From Nautilus pompilius (Eukaryota; Mollusca; Cephalopoda; Nautilida; Nautilidae): DNA of 64,000 nucleotides. Both the position numbers and the translations under genes were made by a program. Under the pieces are notes generated by a model, which saw only the letters and a program-made list of their open reading frames with translations, had not been told where the DNA came from and did no database searches. Positions 1 through 12,743 of this stretch are shown in pieces (within the stretch, counting starts at the first letter, position 1; every line of letters begins with the position of its first letter). The DNA is taken from positions 496,001 to 560,000 of the forward strand of contig JACATO010000974.1 in assembly GCA_018389105.1 (NCBI GenBank), read 5' to 3'.

Positions 1-2220
1 TCTCATGGCTAGAAAATTTCTCTGACTTTTCAATGTATGCCAAAAGGAGAACTTTTGGAGATATTTTTCAATTAAATATCACCTTGCTTTTTTTACATCA
101 CTTCTCAGGTGTATACTAAGTCAAAATGCATACCTCCTGAACCTTCTGACCGACCAATGTATCAAGAACACTTCCATATAGTGGATGAATTGCACAAAAT
201 CATTTTAATTCCCCCTAATTAATTTTAATGGGTTACATCCCTTGATAAGCTTTTTAATAAAAAAAAATTAAGATTAAATATCTCAATACTTTTCAAATTT
301 GAGGGCATTTTTAAGAGCACTATGAATTTGCATTTCTGAATTTTTTCACTGTCTAAAAGAAACTAAGTATACACATATGGATATTTCTTTAAGAATGTTC
401 TAGAACCACATTTTATTAAGCTTGATCTATAATCAGAGTGCCAGTTTAAACTGCAAGAATTTAATTGATAGATACAGATAGGTTAGTAACTTTTTGGATG
501 CAGGAAATATTTGCTTGAGAGTACTGAAGATTCTATGAAGTTTTAAAAGTCTTCATATTAATCAGTTTTTGGGAGTTTTTTTAAATTATGTATTTACAAA
601 TAAAAAATATGAATTTTGCTCTAACTGGAAAATATCAAGTCAGAATGTAAAATCCATGTATCCTACTACATGAGTTGCAAGAAGCTTAGGTATCTTGTAC
701 TACCCAAGTTATGTTTATCAATACACAATTACCTTCTTGTAACAGATAGTGTGGAAATAGGTGGAACTCCCTCCTCACTTTTACATCTAAGCCAAAACCT
801 GGCATCAATGATAATCTAATCTACAAGACTACTTTTTAGTTAGTAAGGCAACTGCAGACAGGTAACCGGTACTACAAAAGGCTAAATGTTTATCATCCTT
901 ATCTTAACAGCAACATTCGTTTTTTTTTGTTGATTTTTTTAACTAAAATAAATCAAACTAAATGAAAATGAAACAGAAAATAAGGTGCAATTACAGTGTT
1001 TACTACATCTACTGACATCATGCAAGATAACTAAAAAAAAAAAAAAAATGTTCAAATTAGGATAGCATGCTGTTTAAAAACTCCAGAATGTGACTTTAGT
1101 AGTTACATACAAGTTAACAGAAAACCATCCATTGACTTACAAAAGGCCAAGAGAAACACTATCAGTTCTTTAACTAAAAATCTGTTTTCTAATATCAAGC
1201 TGTCAAAATTTTAGACGAGTTGTGATTATCAACCCTTAAGCAAAAATACAAAGGTGTGCTACTTACTACTAAAAACTTAGAAACTATGCTTGATTATTTA
1301 AATTTAAAAAAAAAAAACCCTATCAGGTCTCCTCTTAAATTTTTTTTAAGTCCAAACAAGAGAACACTAATATTTTTAGTTATTCAGTATGATCTGTTAT
1401 TTCTTCCAGAGTCTTGGAAATATCTAATTATAAAATAAGGTGAGAATATGAATATTTATACATATTTTCTATGTAGGAAAAAAAAAAAAAAAGAAACCTA
1501 AGTGAAAAAAAATTTTTTCAAGAGAGAAAACACTTTAATTTTGATAATCTTTAAGATATTCATGGGCTCCACTCAAATGCCAGTGATGCAGGTATTATTA
1601 CTGAGTTTACTTGGCCGAAGGGAGATAATTCCCCCATCATTTTTTTCTTCTTTTTTTTTGTAAAAAAATAATTTCATTCAAACTATTTCACAACTGGAAA
1701 AAAAATGAACAATACTATGAAAATATTTCAGTTTTACAAAATAAAGGGGAGATTTTTGCAATGCTAGATTCTCAATAAAATAAACTTGGGCATAAAAACA
1801 GTACATAATATTTTGTCTCTTCAGAACATTTTTTTAAGATTACATGCAAAACTTATTACTTATAATGGATAATTTATAGTCAAAATAAATCTCTTCTTAC
1901 AGAATTTTAAAAAGCCAATGTGTACTTTCTCTCACATTTTTAAATGGAGCCAAAACAAACACTTGCCACACAGATAAGCTTTAAAAAAATTAAATTAATT
2001 ATAATTCACTGCATTAACCATAGAAAATATAGGAGCATCAGATTTTTAATTTTTACTTCTCCAGGATTTCTTTCTAAACAGATGAAAATCTACTTTTAAA
2101 AAAAAAAAAAAAAGCAAACAAAATTAGGCCCATTCAAAAACTGTCCAGTAATGTCATCCTTGTTTAAACAAGAGGAAACTACAGTTATTTCATATATTTT
2201 TTAATCAATGCTTCAACACC
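1..2220. other. AT-rich non-coding stretch
   Basis: No protein or RNA gene recognised. The stretch is rich in poly-A and poly-T runs and has several AATAAA-like words on both strands, but nothing places a transcript end. It could be intron or 3' untranslated sequence of a gene running in either direction. A minus-strand first exon candidate ending at 6470 would have an intron extending into this region. Confidence 0.5.
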
Positions 2221-2407
2221 TCTAATAAATTCAGTTCTTATGGTTCACCAAGGCACTAGATTCTGTCCATGAATTATAAGCTCTACAGAGACAGCAGCCC
2301 CAAACAGTATTTTCTCTAATAAATTCAGTTCTTATGGTTCACCAAGGCACTAGATTCTGTCCATGAATTATAAGCTCTACAGAGACAGCAGCCCCAAACA
2401 GTATTTT
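2221..2407. repeat. 94-bp tandem duplication, two copies
   Basis: Two nearly identical direct copies (2221-2314 and 2315-2407) start with TCTAATAAATTCAG and end with CAAACAGTATTTT. The near identity implies a recent duplication, or an assembly artefact. Neither copy has a coding frame or a recognised repeat family. Confidence 0.9.
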
Positions 2408-5400
2408 TTAAAATAAAAAAAAACAACTAAAAATACAAATTAACAACCAGGTCTTATACATAAAAACAAAAATCACTCGAAATGACGTCAACTGGGGAAA
2501 GGATTACATCAGCCAGATCCAATGTGAAAGGACAACAAATCACTGTTAATGATGCAACTGGTAACCAACGTTACCCACTGTGCCATCAACAAATAATTTA
2601 AAAAAGATACAAATTTAATCAAATATAAAGATTCAGTAAGTTACCAGAAAATAAATATCAATCCATTTACCCAGTAGCATTCTGCAGAATTGTTTGCAAG
2701 TGTGTGCATGTGTATATACAATGAAGTCATCAAACACAGTTGGTGTAGAGAAAAGGTATCCTGTAGGCTGCTATTAACCCTTTCTCTGTGAAAATTCCCC
2801 CTCCCCAAAATACTAATTTCAGCCTTAAAGGTTTGTTGTTGTTGTTCTTTAAAAAACCTAATCAGTTTGTTTTGTTTGTGTTTTTTTTGTTTTCTTCTAA
2901 TAGCTTTATAAAAAACTTGAAAATAAAACATTGGTGGTGGTCAGAATTTCATTTATCAATAATTTTTCTAAAAATTCATCTAAGGCAAAAAAGAAAAAAA
3001 AAACAAAACAATTTTTTGATACAATATTTTACACTGATTCTTTGGCATGTTTATTATTCTTGTATATGAAAAAAAGTACTAAGAGGGAAAAGGAAAATCA
3101 GAAAAAAAAAATTGTTTACACCCAAAAAAGATAGTAATTTTCCTTAAATAAAATTTTTAATTTGCAGACTGTACAGGGTGTCCAGAATATTTTTTGTCAT
3201 CAGATAATATATAACTGTTTATCTAATATGGTTATCAGCATTGGCTTTTTTTATTTTTTTTTTTTATGGTACTACCTCTACTTTAACTTAGTGACCCGCA
3301 TCACCATTTCTTGTTGTTTACTTCTGACAAATCATAGCCATTATAACTGATTTTCATAACCAACTGAAATGTCGCTTTTATGTGTTATTTGACAAATCCA
3401 ACATGATGAACTAGAGCATATTTAAGCAACAGTCAGGAGTAAGCAACATAAAATAGTGATGCATAAAGGCAACAGCAGGTGTCAATGAGTTAAGGTGTGC
3501 AGCGAATTCTTCTTGTCATCTCACAAGCTAACTGCAAGCATCCAGCTCTTAGAATTTATGATGTCTTCATCCATTGTAAAGCAAAGACTAGGCCAGAAAA
3601 CCAAATAATGGATCACACACAAGCAGCACATGGACAGAAGGATCCATTTGTTCTTGCCAATAGTGTATGGATAGAGTTTGCTTATTATAAATTCTTTTCC
3701 TGATATCTGACTTTCCAAAATGATCTAGTGTCTCAGAATAATTTTCCCTACTATTATCCAACTATGAAAAAACATAACTAATATTTTTGTACACATCTAA
3801 AGAAAAAATTAATAAATTATCCATTAATGTTTGCTTGTTGACCATTCAAGATGGCAGCTGTGTATTGTAGAAATAATTATGATTTCTGAAAGCCTTCTAT
3901 ATTCAAAATGAATGATAACAAATTAATGTTTTATCCTGAAATTCATCAGCAAAGTGTGTACACATCAAGCAAGTTATTTATGGATACAAACTGGCATATG
4001 TAAATATAAAAAGCATAACCTAAATAATAGTTTAGAATTGAAAACGATGAGAGATTTTCATGTACACACCTACATTATCAAATCTGAAATGGGATTGGCA
4101 AACAAGCTGTAATTAGAAAAGCTAAAAGAAATTCTGTATAAGTTAAATTTAACTACCTTTTAAGAAAGTATATGCATGTATGCATAATACATTTATAAGT
4201 AAAGAGCTTCTGACTCCAGTGTATAGTGTTGGTTATTACGGCATTGCGAACTAATCTGAAGTACATAAGATAGTTAAGGAGTTTGTTTTTTTTTAAATCA
4301 TCCGATTGGTGTAGAAGGTGAAGAATCCCTAATACAAAGCAATTAAAAGGTAGGAATACCAAGTTTAGTGTGCAGATACCTGACAATTTAAGAGCAGACG
4401 ATGTGCAAAGTGATCCTTCTGCAACAAATCCATAGTGTCTGCTTCATGGAATAAGATAAAAATTCTCTGATTAGCATTTTGAGTTGACAAAGGCTATGGA
4501 TAAGTCTTCAAAAAATAGCACCTAATCCAAATATCTTGCCAAACTTCCTTGCTTAGCAAAGTTTATTCCTTTCCTATATCTTCTTCATCCATATGAATAC
4601 AGATAATTAAGTCTCTTTAGTGTTGATTGTTTCTCTTCACTGCCTGCTCAGGGGTGCCAGTCACACTCAAATATTGCAGAATATATTATAGTTATCGCTC
4701 TTATCCTAATGCATAGATATAGAAGTATCTAGAAAACATCACTTAGCTTCATAGAAAATATTTTCAAATTGTTTCCTTCTATAAGATAATTCTGTCTTTT
4801 AAAAAAATTTTCTTAGAAATTCTGGTGGCTTCTACCAAATATAGTCTTTGTAAAATTATCCCCATCATAGAATAGTAGCAGTAATTATTCATTTGATATC
4901 ATCATTACATATTAGTATTATCAATTTATTACATTTCATATTTAATCAACTTCAGTTTTAATACAATATCAGCGCTAGCAAATAATTTTCAAGATATATA
5001 TTTATTGGGATTAGTATTCATCTGAAAGCCTTCAAACATACTGCTGACATGGAAATAATCTAAAATGCAAAAATGTATTGTACATACATATAAACATTAG
5101 GAAATAGAAAGTGAAAGTTAAATTGACAAAATATAAAAGACTAAAGCAAAATACAAAAAAAATGTACAACATTTTTTTTTTAAAGTTTGGGCCTTTGTAT
5201 TTTCTTTTTGTTTCAAGTTAATTATTTTCCGGATAACTTTTATAATATAGCTGTTTCCGGACCCAGACATTTGAAATGATTAACACTTCATATTTGAACC
5301 TTCGAAATCCGGTGAATTAATGCCAAATTTTAAATCCTCGCCTAATTTATTTCATTTTATCCTGTAAAAAAAAAAAAATAATAAATAAAAATAAAAAAAA

Positions 5401-5507
5401 AAAAAATATCACACCTGAACTATACACAATGCAAAGAAGCGTCAGCTCGATAGTTTATGGTTAGGTAAACGAAATGTAGCAAAGATAACAACGCAAATCC
5501 AGGTAAA

Positions 5508-5510
<3 letters not shown>
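2408..5510. other. AT-rich non-coding stretch
   Basis: No gene recognised. It contains one TGACGTCA palindrome at 2483-2490 and a lone mariner-like inverted-repeat end at 3172. Short open frames here look like chance. Confidence 0.45.
3172..3205 (+). mobile_element. Solo mariner-like terminal inverted repeat
   Basis: TACAGGGTGTCCAGAATA has the TA plus CAGGGTGTCC start typical of a group of mariner-type elements. I found no matching inverted end downstream and no transposase, so this is at best a decayed solo end. Confidence 0.3.

Positions 5511-5544
<34 letters not shown>
5511..5544. repeat. (ATT)n microsatellite
   Basis: Uninterrupted trinucleotide tract of about 34 bases at the left edge of the CpG-rich island. 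Confidence 0.95.
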
Positions 5545-5756
5545 GTTGTATCCTCCTCACTGGGACAACGAGGTCACAGGTCAAGCCCCTCGTTGTGTCA
5601 GGAAGACTCAATTGTCATCCTTCGTGCAAGAAAGAAAGAAAGAAAGAGAAATGATGGAACTTCAGAGGCTGGTCGGTTCGGGTTTCTTTTTTTACTTACG
5701 AGGAGGGGACAACAACAACAACAACAACAAACAAATAAATAAATACTTCGCAGAGG

Positions 5757-5782
5757 CTCTCTCTCTCTCTCTCTCTCTCTCT
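5757..5782. repeat. (CT)n microsatellite
   Basis: Dinucleotide tract inside the CpG-rich island. It makes artificial Ser-Leu frames on one strand and Arg-Glu frames on the other. Confidence 0.95.
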
Positions 5783-5979
5783 GCCTGTCTATGGCGTGTC
5801 ACCGGTTCTGGGGTTGCCAAGCGAGGAGAAATTCGCTTAACTCGTGCTGACATTTCCGAAGGAACTCCCCCCCCCCACCACCACCACCCAACCGTTATTT
5901 TGAAAACAAAAGACGACAAAAAAATTATCATCAACCAGAGACCGAAAGTCAAAACTGACAAGAAATTTGTTATATGTTG

Positions 5980-6032
5980 CAGGGGGGGGGTGTGGGGGTG
6001 TGTGTGGGGGTGTGGGTGTGTGTGTGTGTGTA
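5980..6032. repeat. G-rich / (GT)n tract
   Basis: Runs of G alternate with TG dinucleotides. The tract could form G-quadruplex or Z-DNA structures; that is inference from composition. Confidence 0.9.
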
Positions 6033-6106
6033 CACATTACCCCACTTCCAAACTTAGCCACTTTTTAAATGACCCCGCACTTCTAATTCTTGAAAACCAG
6101 AACATT

Positions 6107-6130
6107 TGTTGTTGTTGTTGTTGTTGTTTT
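6107..6130. repeat. (GTT)n microsatellite
   Basis: Short GTT tract followed by TTTAAAG. Confidence 0.9.
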
Positions 6131-6470
6131 AAAGAAGAAGAGAAAGAAAAATAGAAGTTACACCTACGATGAGATTTTTGGAATTAAGAGAGATGGAGAT
6201 AATAGGGTGGTGTATGTAAATACGCATGCACCACACAGACAGACACGTTGTCGTACCCAGGCACGCACAGATAGGTAAGTACCCCGTTGTCGTGTCCGGT
6301 ATCCGCCTTTTAGAAACAAAAGCCATCGCGCTTCGTTTATGGAGGGGGGGGGAGAAGCGCACACAGGTAGGAAAACGTTAAGGAGCCGGGGCGGGGGTCG
6401 ACGCGCAGAAAAGTTGACAGGTGGGACTCGGCGAACGGAGGGGGGGGGAGGGGTTTGGCTAGCACTCACC

Positions 6471-6765
6471 TTTCACTGGCACCGGGACGCGGCATGCGGA
6501 GCCCGCGGGGCAGGGGTGTGTCGCCCGTAAACAAAGACCCGCTCGTCGCACGCGAAGTCCGACACGCATCCGACGAACTTCTCAGGCGGGTGGAACCTGC
6601 GGCAGGCAGGCAGGCAGGTCGGCTCTCGAGTGTGTGTCTGCTGCTGCTGGAACCGCTGGCCCTCCGGGGGGAGGGGGGGCCCCCGCGCGGGGGCCTGCAG
6701 CGCCGAAACAGTCCGTCGTCGCCCGCGAGGAGCCGCTGGTACTGGCATGTGTCAGTGCACGACAC
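6471..6765 (-). other. Candidate minus-strand 5' exon ending at a strong donor
   Basis: Read on the minus strand, this GC-rich segment runs into GTGAAAG|GTGAGTGC, a textbook splice donor (last exon base 6470). An ATG frame of 91 codons starts at 6748 and stops just before the donor, rich in Arg, Pro and Gly with a QQQQ run. It matches no family I know and is more likely 5' untranslated sequence with an upstream frame. If the exon is real, its intron spans at least the leftmost 6.4 kb of the window. The exon's 5' end is not defined by any signal I can see. Confidence 0.3.
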
Positions 6766-6833
6766 CTATTTCGCGTGTTCGTCAGAGTGTTTCAAATTTC
6801 GTCCTCCCACCCACGCACAGCCATCTTGGCGTA

Positions 6834-6845
6834 CATATACATATA

Positions 6846-6876
<31 letters not shown>

Positions 6877-6882
6877 GTATGT
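6834..6882. repeat. Compound (TG)n(TA)n microsatellite
   Basis: TG dinucleotides pass directly into TA dinucleotides inside the CpG-rich island. Confidence 0.95.
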
Positions 6883-7214
6883 ACACACAACGCACGGTAG
6901 GGCGGCGAATATCCGCTCAGCCGCTGTTTCGTAGCCGGTCGTCACGAAGGCTGTGTCCGCTGTCTCTCTCTCTCTCTGGCGGATTTAATTCGGGAGAGGG
7001 AGGAGGAAGGGGAGGGGGGGGGACAACAACACAGGAAAAAGGGTGGTGGTGGGGAGGAGGGGGGAGGTTACGACGAGGAAGTTAAAATTCGCGGGATGTC
7101 GCCTCGGCCGATGGAGGGAGTGACCGGTCCGCTGCGGTGGTTGGTTTCCCCCTCTCCGCCAGGTAATTCATCAAACGAACAGCATTATATCATCTAATAT
7201 ACGCTGCGCATCTA

Positions 7215-7222
7215 TGACGTCA
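7215..7222. promoter_or_regulatory. Full CRE palindrome in CpG island
   Basis: TGACGTCA is the full-length ATF/CREB consensus. This copy lies inside the candidate promoter island, so it is a more plausible functional site than the scattered ones. Confidence 0.4.
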
Positions 7223-7749
7223 CCGTACTCCCCCTTCCCCCCCCCCCCCGGCGGCGGCTCGGATCTGCGAGTACCCTGGAGTTCTGCATCGGTCGGGGAT
7301 AATTATGCCTCCTCTTGTACGCCGGGCCCCCCCCCCACCACCACCGGTCCAGTCCACCACCCTGTACGTAAACCCTTCTGTTTGGCGATTAACCTTTTAG
7401 CGGCGGCAATTACCGAAAGCTCGGTCAAGTGTGTGTGTGTTGGTGGGGGGGCAGGGTTAAAACCCTTGTTTCTCCCGGGGTGCGCGGCGACTGTGTCGGG
7501 CCTGTCTACCTCCCGACCGTGTAATCCGCCAGCTGCGGTCATCCACGACGGCTTACGTCACGCAGATGTGCTAATTTATAGCCGTGTACGTGGGCTGCGG
7601 CGCGCGGCCAGGTGTTGTGGATGTCTCTCTCTGCCGGCAGTCATTACTTTCACCGGTTAGCGGAGGATGGCGACGTCCTGCTCCATATTTTATTTTATTG
7701 TTTTTCTTGCATTCGATCGCTTTGTTTTGCACCCACAGGTACGGAGATG

Positions 7750-7752
<3 letters not shown>

Positions 7753-7794
<42 letters not shown>
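7753..7794. repeat. (AAT)n microsatellite
   Basis: Uninterrupted trinucleotide tract just upstream of the plus-strand donor at 7804. Confidence 0.95.
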
Positions 7795-7795
<1 letters not shown>

Positions 7796-8150
7796 GAAGA
7801 CAGGTAAGGTCTTTTTAGAAATTTTCTTAATTACATACCTAGCCGCCGCCGACGCACCTGGCTGTGCAAATGAACCAAAAGGAACATCTAAAAAAAAAAA
7901 AAAAAGGAGGGGGGGTAGGGTGTGAGTGTGGGGTAATGTCATCGGAGAGACAACCACCTTTCAGACGGAATGGTGTCAGTGTGTCAGGGTACACGCCTTG
8001 GCGCTTTTGAAGAAATCGAGAATGACTGACGCGCGAGCTCGCTCTCTTGTTGGGGCTCCGTCTGCTCGCCCCGGTGTGCTTTACTGCGGGCTCGCGTGTC
8101 GGCGGGGACCGGTCAACATACACCCTTCGCACACCAGAGCGAAGCTTCAG

Positions 8151-9036
8151 TAGCTAACTGCCAGGTGGTTGTTACAGCAGCAAGACGGTTTTGAGAAAAG
8201 TGGATTTTTAAAAGAAAAGAATTAACACCTCAGTTAAACTTAAAAGGGTATATATATATATATATATTTTCCCCAGGCAAGTCCTTTGCATCCATTACAG
8301 CAGACTAACTGGTCTGGAAATGAGTTGCTTTTGCATTACTTTCTTGTTAAAATTTAAAATAACGATGGAGAAATTGTATATTTTGTCCTGAGCATCACGA
8401 CGGGGGGGGGGGTTGGTGCTTATCAACCCTACATAGTTCTGGCTTCCGTTGATCGCGGGAAGAGTGTGACTCAGCCGGAGAATGGAGAAGTCCGTAAACG
8501 GTTACCGAAATAGATTGATAACTAACTAACCTTTGCCTACACAGCGTAGTTACTGTTTACCTATTTCACCTGCTGCTTACACCGGTGGCCATGGTTATGG
8601 GCTTACAAATACAAATAACCATCCGTGAAGGATGGTACTTCGATTGAAGTCTGATGCGATGAAAGTTTCAGCTTCTTCTTCTTTTCTTTTCTTTTTTTTG
8701 ATCAGTTTTTACCAGTGATGTCAGCTTGTGCCGGACAGGGGAACAGTTTCCCCACTGCTAGGGATTTACGCCCCAATGGTTTTAGAGAAGCTTATGACGT
8801 ACTGCATCTGTAAAATTCAGTTGTTTGTCACCTGGAGACTTCTGCTTTTGACATTTTTGGTGACTTAACGTAATTAACGACATTAACGGTCCTTGGGAGT
8901 AAAGATGGGGGTAAGGACAGATAGTGGCCCGTTTTATAAACACATTTCTGCCGAACTATATTACATGAGATATCAATGGAAAGGTCTATGGGCGTTCTAT
9001 TTACCCCATGACGTCATTACCTGATTTAAGTAAATT
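8151..9036. other. Intergenic or intronic stretch
   Basis: No gene recognised. It holds a (TA)n tract at 8249-8268, a G run at 8402, a small hairpin at 8618-8636 (ACCATCC, loop GTGAA, GGATGGT) and a TGACGTCA at 9009-9016 just before the degenerate multicopy gene. Confidence 0.4.
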
Positions 9037-11800
9037 GTGGAACCCCAACTGACCACTGTTCAGACAATCGTGGCAGTGTTAGAAGTTGTGCAGCAGTCAT
9101 GTCTAGAGCTCTTCTGGGTCTTCTGTTGGGCCGGACTACAAGATGGGCTACAGTCAGGTTCCAGGCTGATCAGAGCGGGTATCTGCCACTTGGAGAACTC
9201 CTTCGTTGAGGTGAGGCAGTCCACATTGGATATGTGTCAACTCGTCCATTACAGTGAACTCCACAGTTCAACGTGTACCACGTGTCTCAGGGAGCTACTG
9301 GATCTGTCGGTCAACGATACACAAATGTAATGTTTGACTTTCGATTTGCCAAGAAAACATTCACTAATGTGGCACCATTCACTTCAGTTCAAGGAGGCTG
9401 TTGTGCAGTTTGACGTCTTCCATTCAATCTGCTCGTATTTGGGAGTTATTGGGAATCTACTACGCGACACTGGTTATCGTGATATGGTGATCGAGTCTGG
9501 GGTGTCTGCCAGTGGATCCACCCAAAGTGTTTGGCCAGAAATGATTACAGAAGTCTTCCTATTTGACATGTTTAGAAAAGTGACTGAAATGTAGTCTCTA
9601 GTCGATAAAGTCAGAGCATAGATCAGTCTACTGACGAGAAGACCTTTCTGGGAAGGTATACAAGATGTGAGAGCTAGTGACCAATGCCGAAATCTTCATG
9701 AATTGTTCTATGAGTATAAGGAGAAGGTATAAAATGGAAAACTAGGGTTAACTGCACGGTTTTTGATTCAGTACATGGACAGGATCTAGTTGGTGTTGAG
9801 ATTCCTTTGAGCTACTTAGCTGAATAACTTCGATCCTCACTTGGTTGTTGCATGGACCCACCACAACTACGCTTGGCACCTGTCTGCTACTTTTTACACT
9901 CGTCAGCCTGACCCAGGAGTGGATCATCTGCTGGTAAACTGCGGTTTAAGTGTGTTTAGATAAGATATACAGAATAAAGGAACCCTGTTAGCAATTGAGC
10001 AGAAATCAATCGCTAAGCGAAATCCAGGTGAAGTATCATTGGATTCAGCGTAAACTATCCAACCTACTAGAGATGGCGTATGGCAAGACATTCAAGAACA
10101 AGCTACGTAGATTCTACTGGAAAGGCGGCCATGACTGGTTTCGAAGACTTGGCACACAACGACATACGGATATCTGAGATTGGACTTGGTGAGACAGATC
10201 TGCAATCATTAATTACTCTCTTCCAAAACTTCATAAATCCATTTGGAGTTGAAGTCAAAGAATGTCCGTTCAGTCTTTTGCCTGGTGCAGGGCTCCAGCT
10301 GAAGTTGCGAACAATCTTCTAAAGCCTGAAGCAGTTTTCAGAAAAGACCTGTTAGAAATCCCTGAAATTTCATCCATCTCTTTCAAGGCTGTTTCTCAAA
10401 ATGTTTAGTTCTTTTGAAAAGAGCAAGAAGCTAAAGTCTTCAGAGATAGAGGCCTTTCTGATCTCTTTGAACACCTGCTCGTTCTCTTTAAAGAAAACAA
10501 CTTCAGTCTGCAGAAGGTACTTTCGTACCCCCACTAGGTCCGGTCTGATGGGCATTAGCTACCCTAGATGGCCTTCCAGTGAAGATGGGTAGGGTCAAAC
10601 TTATGCATCAGGTTGAGGATGACACCGTCATATTTGACCATCCTGACCTTGACGACTTGGCTGCATATATTGCTAATGGTAACGCCCTGCTGCAGTCATT
10701 CATTGCTTTGCCTCAGATATTTGGAGAGTAAGTCCTCAGTGTTCTGCCCAAGTGAAAAGATTGCACTTTGTCACCGATACCTACAAGAACAATTCACCTA
10801 AGTCACCTCAGTGGAGTCGACGCGAATCTTCGGATGTATGCCTGGTAAAAGTTTCATCAACGAACCTGCCAAAAATGTATGGTATTCTCCTCAATTAATG
10901 ACAAATAAGTCTAACTGGATGAAACTTTTGTCAGAGTGGCAAAAGGAAAAGTATGCCGCACAACTCGAGGGTCGTCAGATCTTTGTCTGTAGAGGTAGCT
11001 GTAATGGCATCACCGTAGAACGCTATTTCTCATTACACAACTCGTGCCAGGAAGAAGCCGACACCCGAATCCTGTTTCAGTGTTTCTATGGGCCTGCATC
11101 TTTACAACTAAACATCGACCGATACTGATGCGATCATGCCGCTTCTGTATTACGATAACCAACTACAGCAGAATGTTACTTTGAAACAGGTGTTAAACAA
11201 AGGACGATTCTTGGAGATAAAATTCTACATCAGTAAACATGATGCACCAATGTATTCAGCAACGCTGTCTTTTTGGGTTGGACTCAACCGGTGCCTTCAT
11301 TCACAAGGGAAATATCACAGCCGTAAAGACTTTGGAACAGCATCCTGTCTTCATGGACGCTTTCAGGAGACTTGGCAACACGGACGGTGTTTTTGAAGGT
11401 AGGAGATGTTTGTTTGCTGTCTGTATGGTAAACCATTATACACACATGTTAACAAACTGCGCCAGGACTTGACCAGGTAGAAATTCTATCCAAGATCTGG
11501 CCACCAACTTCCAGCAATGATGGAATCGACTTGAGTCTCTTGTCACCATGGTGATCGTGACGCACGTTCTGAGGGAAAACCTCCACATATGGCATATCTG
11601 AGCATGAGTTGAAGGTCAGTGAGAATGGTGATCTTGAGTATGGCTGGACTGAGGGTGATTGGTAGACATTCTGTCCGAGACTGCTCTCCACTTTGACACT
11701 GACGACGATGAGGAAAATGTACATGGCCAGCTTAGCGGACGTTATATAGGACGGTGATAATGGTGCTGTTGCAGATAGCAACTCAACTGTACTAGCCTGG
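9037..11800 (+). pseudogene. Degenerate copy of the multicopy EEADTRI-motif protein family
   Basis: Translating the plus strand and hopping frames gives a consecutive trail of motifs that I recall from a large, uncharacterised family repeated in molluscs, cnidarians and other marine invertebrates. They are DGLPVKMGRVKLMH at about 10568, NGNALL near 10675, FVTDTY at 10767-10784, EEADTRI at 11051-11071, LDSTGAF at 11278-11298 (family form GCDSTSAF), and a C-terminal GDLEYGWTEGDW near 11630. Order and spacing fit one ancestral reading frame of roughly 900 codons. Stops and frameshifts break it into pieces, the longest open pieces being 9037-9330, 10811-11128 and 11239-11472. The 5' third (9037-10000) is assigned by position only. 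No start, promoter or intron structure is evident. The function of the family is not known to me. The abundance of its copies suggests spread by transposition or retroposition. Confidence 0.55.
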
Positions 11801-12740
11801 AAACTGTGCCTACTGTAAATATAATTTCCTAAAATATTTGTGTGTTTCTTTATCCTTTTACATACACACATATAAGCCAGATATGTCATCAGGAAACACT
11901 ATAGCACTACATCGTGACAATATATCTATATGGAATTGAAATGTCTTTCCATTTATTCCCAACTTCATATCATTTGATGTGATTGTACAGAATTTATTGG
12001 AAAATATCCATTCCTACCCCGATGCTTAACTTTCAATTTTTTTTGACATAGGATGGTTTGTAGATCAGACAGAAATTCCCAACTGGCAGACAACTAGAAT
12101 GTAAATTGTTATAACATAAGATCATTAAAAGATACAATTTCTAAGGGCGGGAAGGAGGGATATCTGAAACACGGACTATATATTGCTACACGTGTAACTG
12201 TCTGCACTAATGAAATGATTTACTATGAAATATATCAGTCCGAAATTATGGCTGTATATAAACATATAATTATGTAAACAAAAAAGTGGGGATAACCTTT
12301 TTTTTAATTTATTTAGGGTGGAAACTACTTATTTAACTGGTTGTCATAGTGTACTACGTGTGTATGTCTTTCACTACCATATCTCTTGTACGTCGTCTTG
12401 GAGTAACTCCCTGGTTCTACCAAGTACAGTGACATTTTGGCAGCTTATTGCCGCGCTGGATATTTGTTTCAAGGCTTCGTTCAGAAAAACTGACGTTAAT
12501 TCACATTTTTGGTGGTGACAGCTTGTGACACAAAGTGGTTGGAGCACGCACACAAACAGACACTGGGTGGCCGTGTCACCGATTGACATAACGTGCAGTG
12601 TCGTGCACCACATGTTTTGTGGGCGTTAAGCAGGTGACAGTGATTTGTGAAATTAGCGAGTAGTAAGATTGGGTGGGATGTTTTTAAACTTTATTTGTTT
12701 CCTTTTGCCAAGAAGGTGCGCATGTAGTCTATTTAAAATA
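11801..12740. other. AT-rich non-coding stretch
   Basis: No gene recognised between the degenerate multicopy gene and the GA-rich array. Open frames around 12318-12613 overlap on opposite strands and match nothing I know. Confidence 0.4.
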
Positions 12741-12743
12741 CGT

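Larger units (their letters stand above)
5545..8150. promoter_or_regulatory. CpG-rich island, candidate bidirectional promoter
   Basis: Base composition shifts sharply here from AT-rich to CpG-rich with many G and C tracts, and falls back near 8150. Consensus splice donors occur on both strands. Plus strand: AGATAG|GTAAGT (GT at 6275), CGCCAG|GTAATT (GT at 7163) and AGACAG|GTAAGG (GT at 7804). Minus strand: GTGAAAG|GTGAGT, with the last exon base at 6470. A TGACGTCA palindrome lies at 7215-7222. Long open frames here are low-complexity products of GC-rich and repeat sequence and match nothing I know. The simplest reading is a promoter with 5' untranslated first exons for one or two genes whose coding exons lie elsewhere. 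Which strand is transcribed cannot be settled from sequence alone. Confidence 0.5.

Noticed and set aside
5546..6154. 202-codon plus-strand frame, the longest in the window
   Set aside because: It runs through AAC, CT, GT, GTT and homopolymer tracts, giving Asn, Leu-Ser, Val-Cys and Cys runs. It has no domain and overlaps minus-strand frames.
8618..8636. Short hairpin with a GTGAA loop
   Set aside because: A 7-bp stem is within chance expectation for this length of sequence, and it has no bacterial-terminator meaning in this host.
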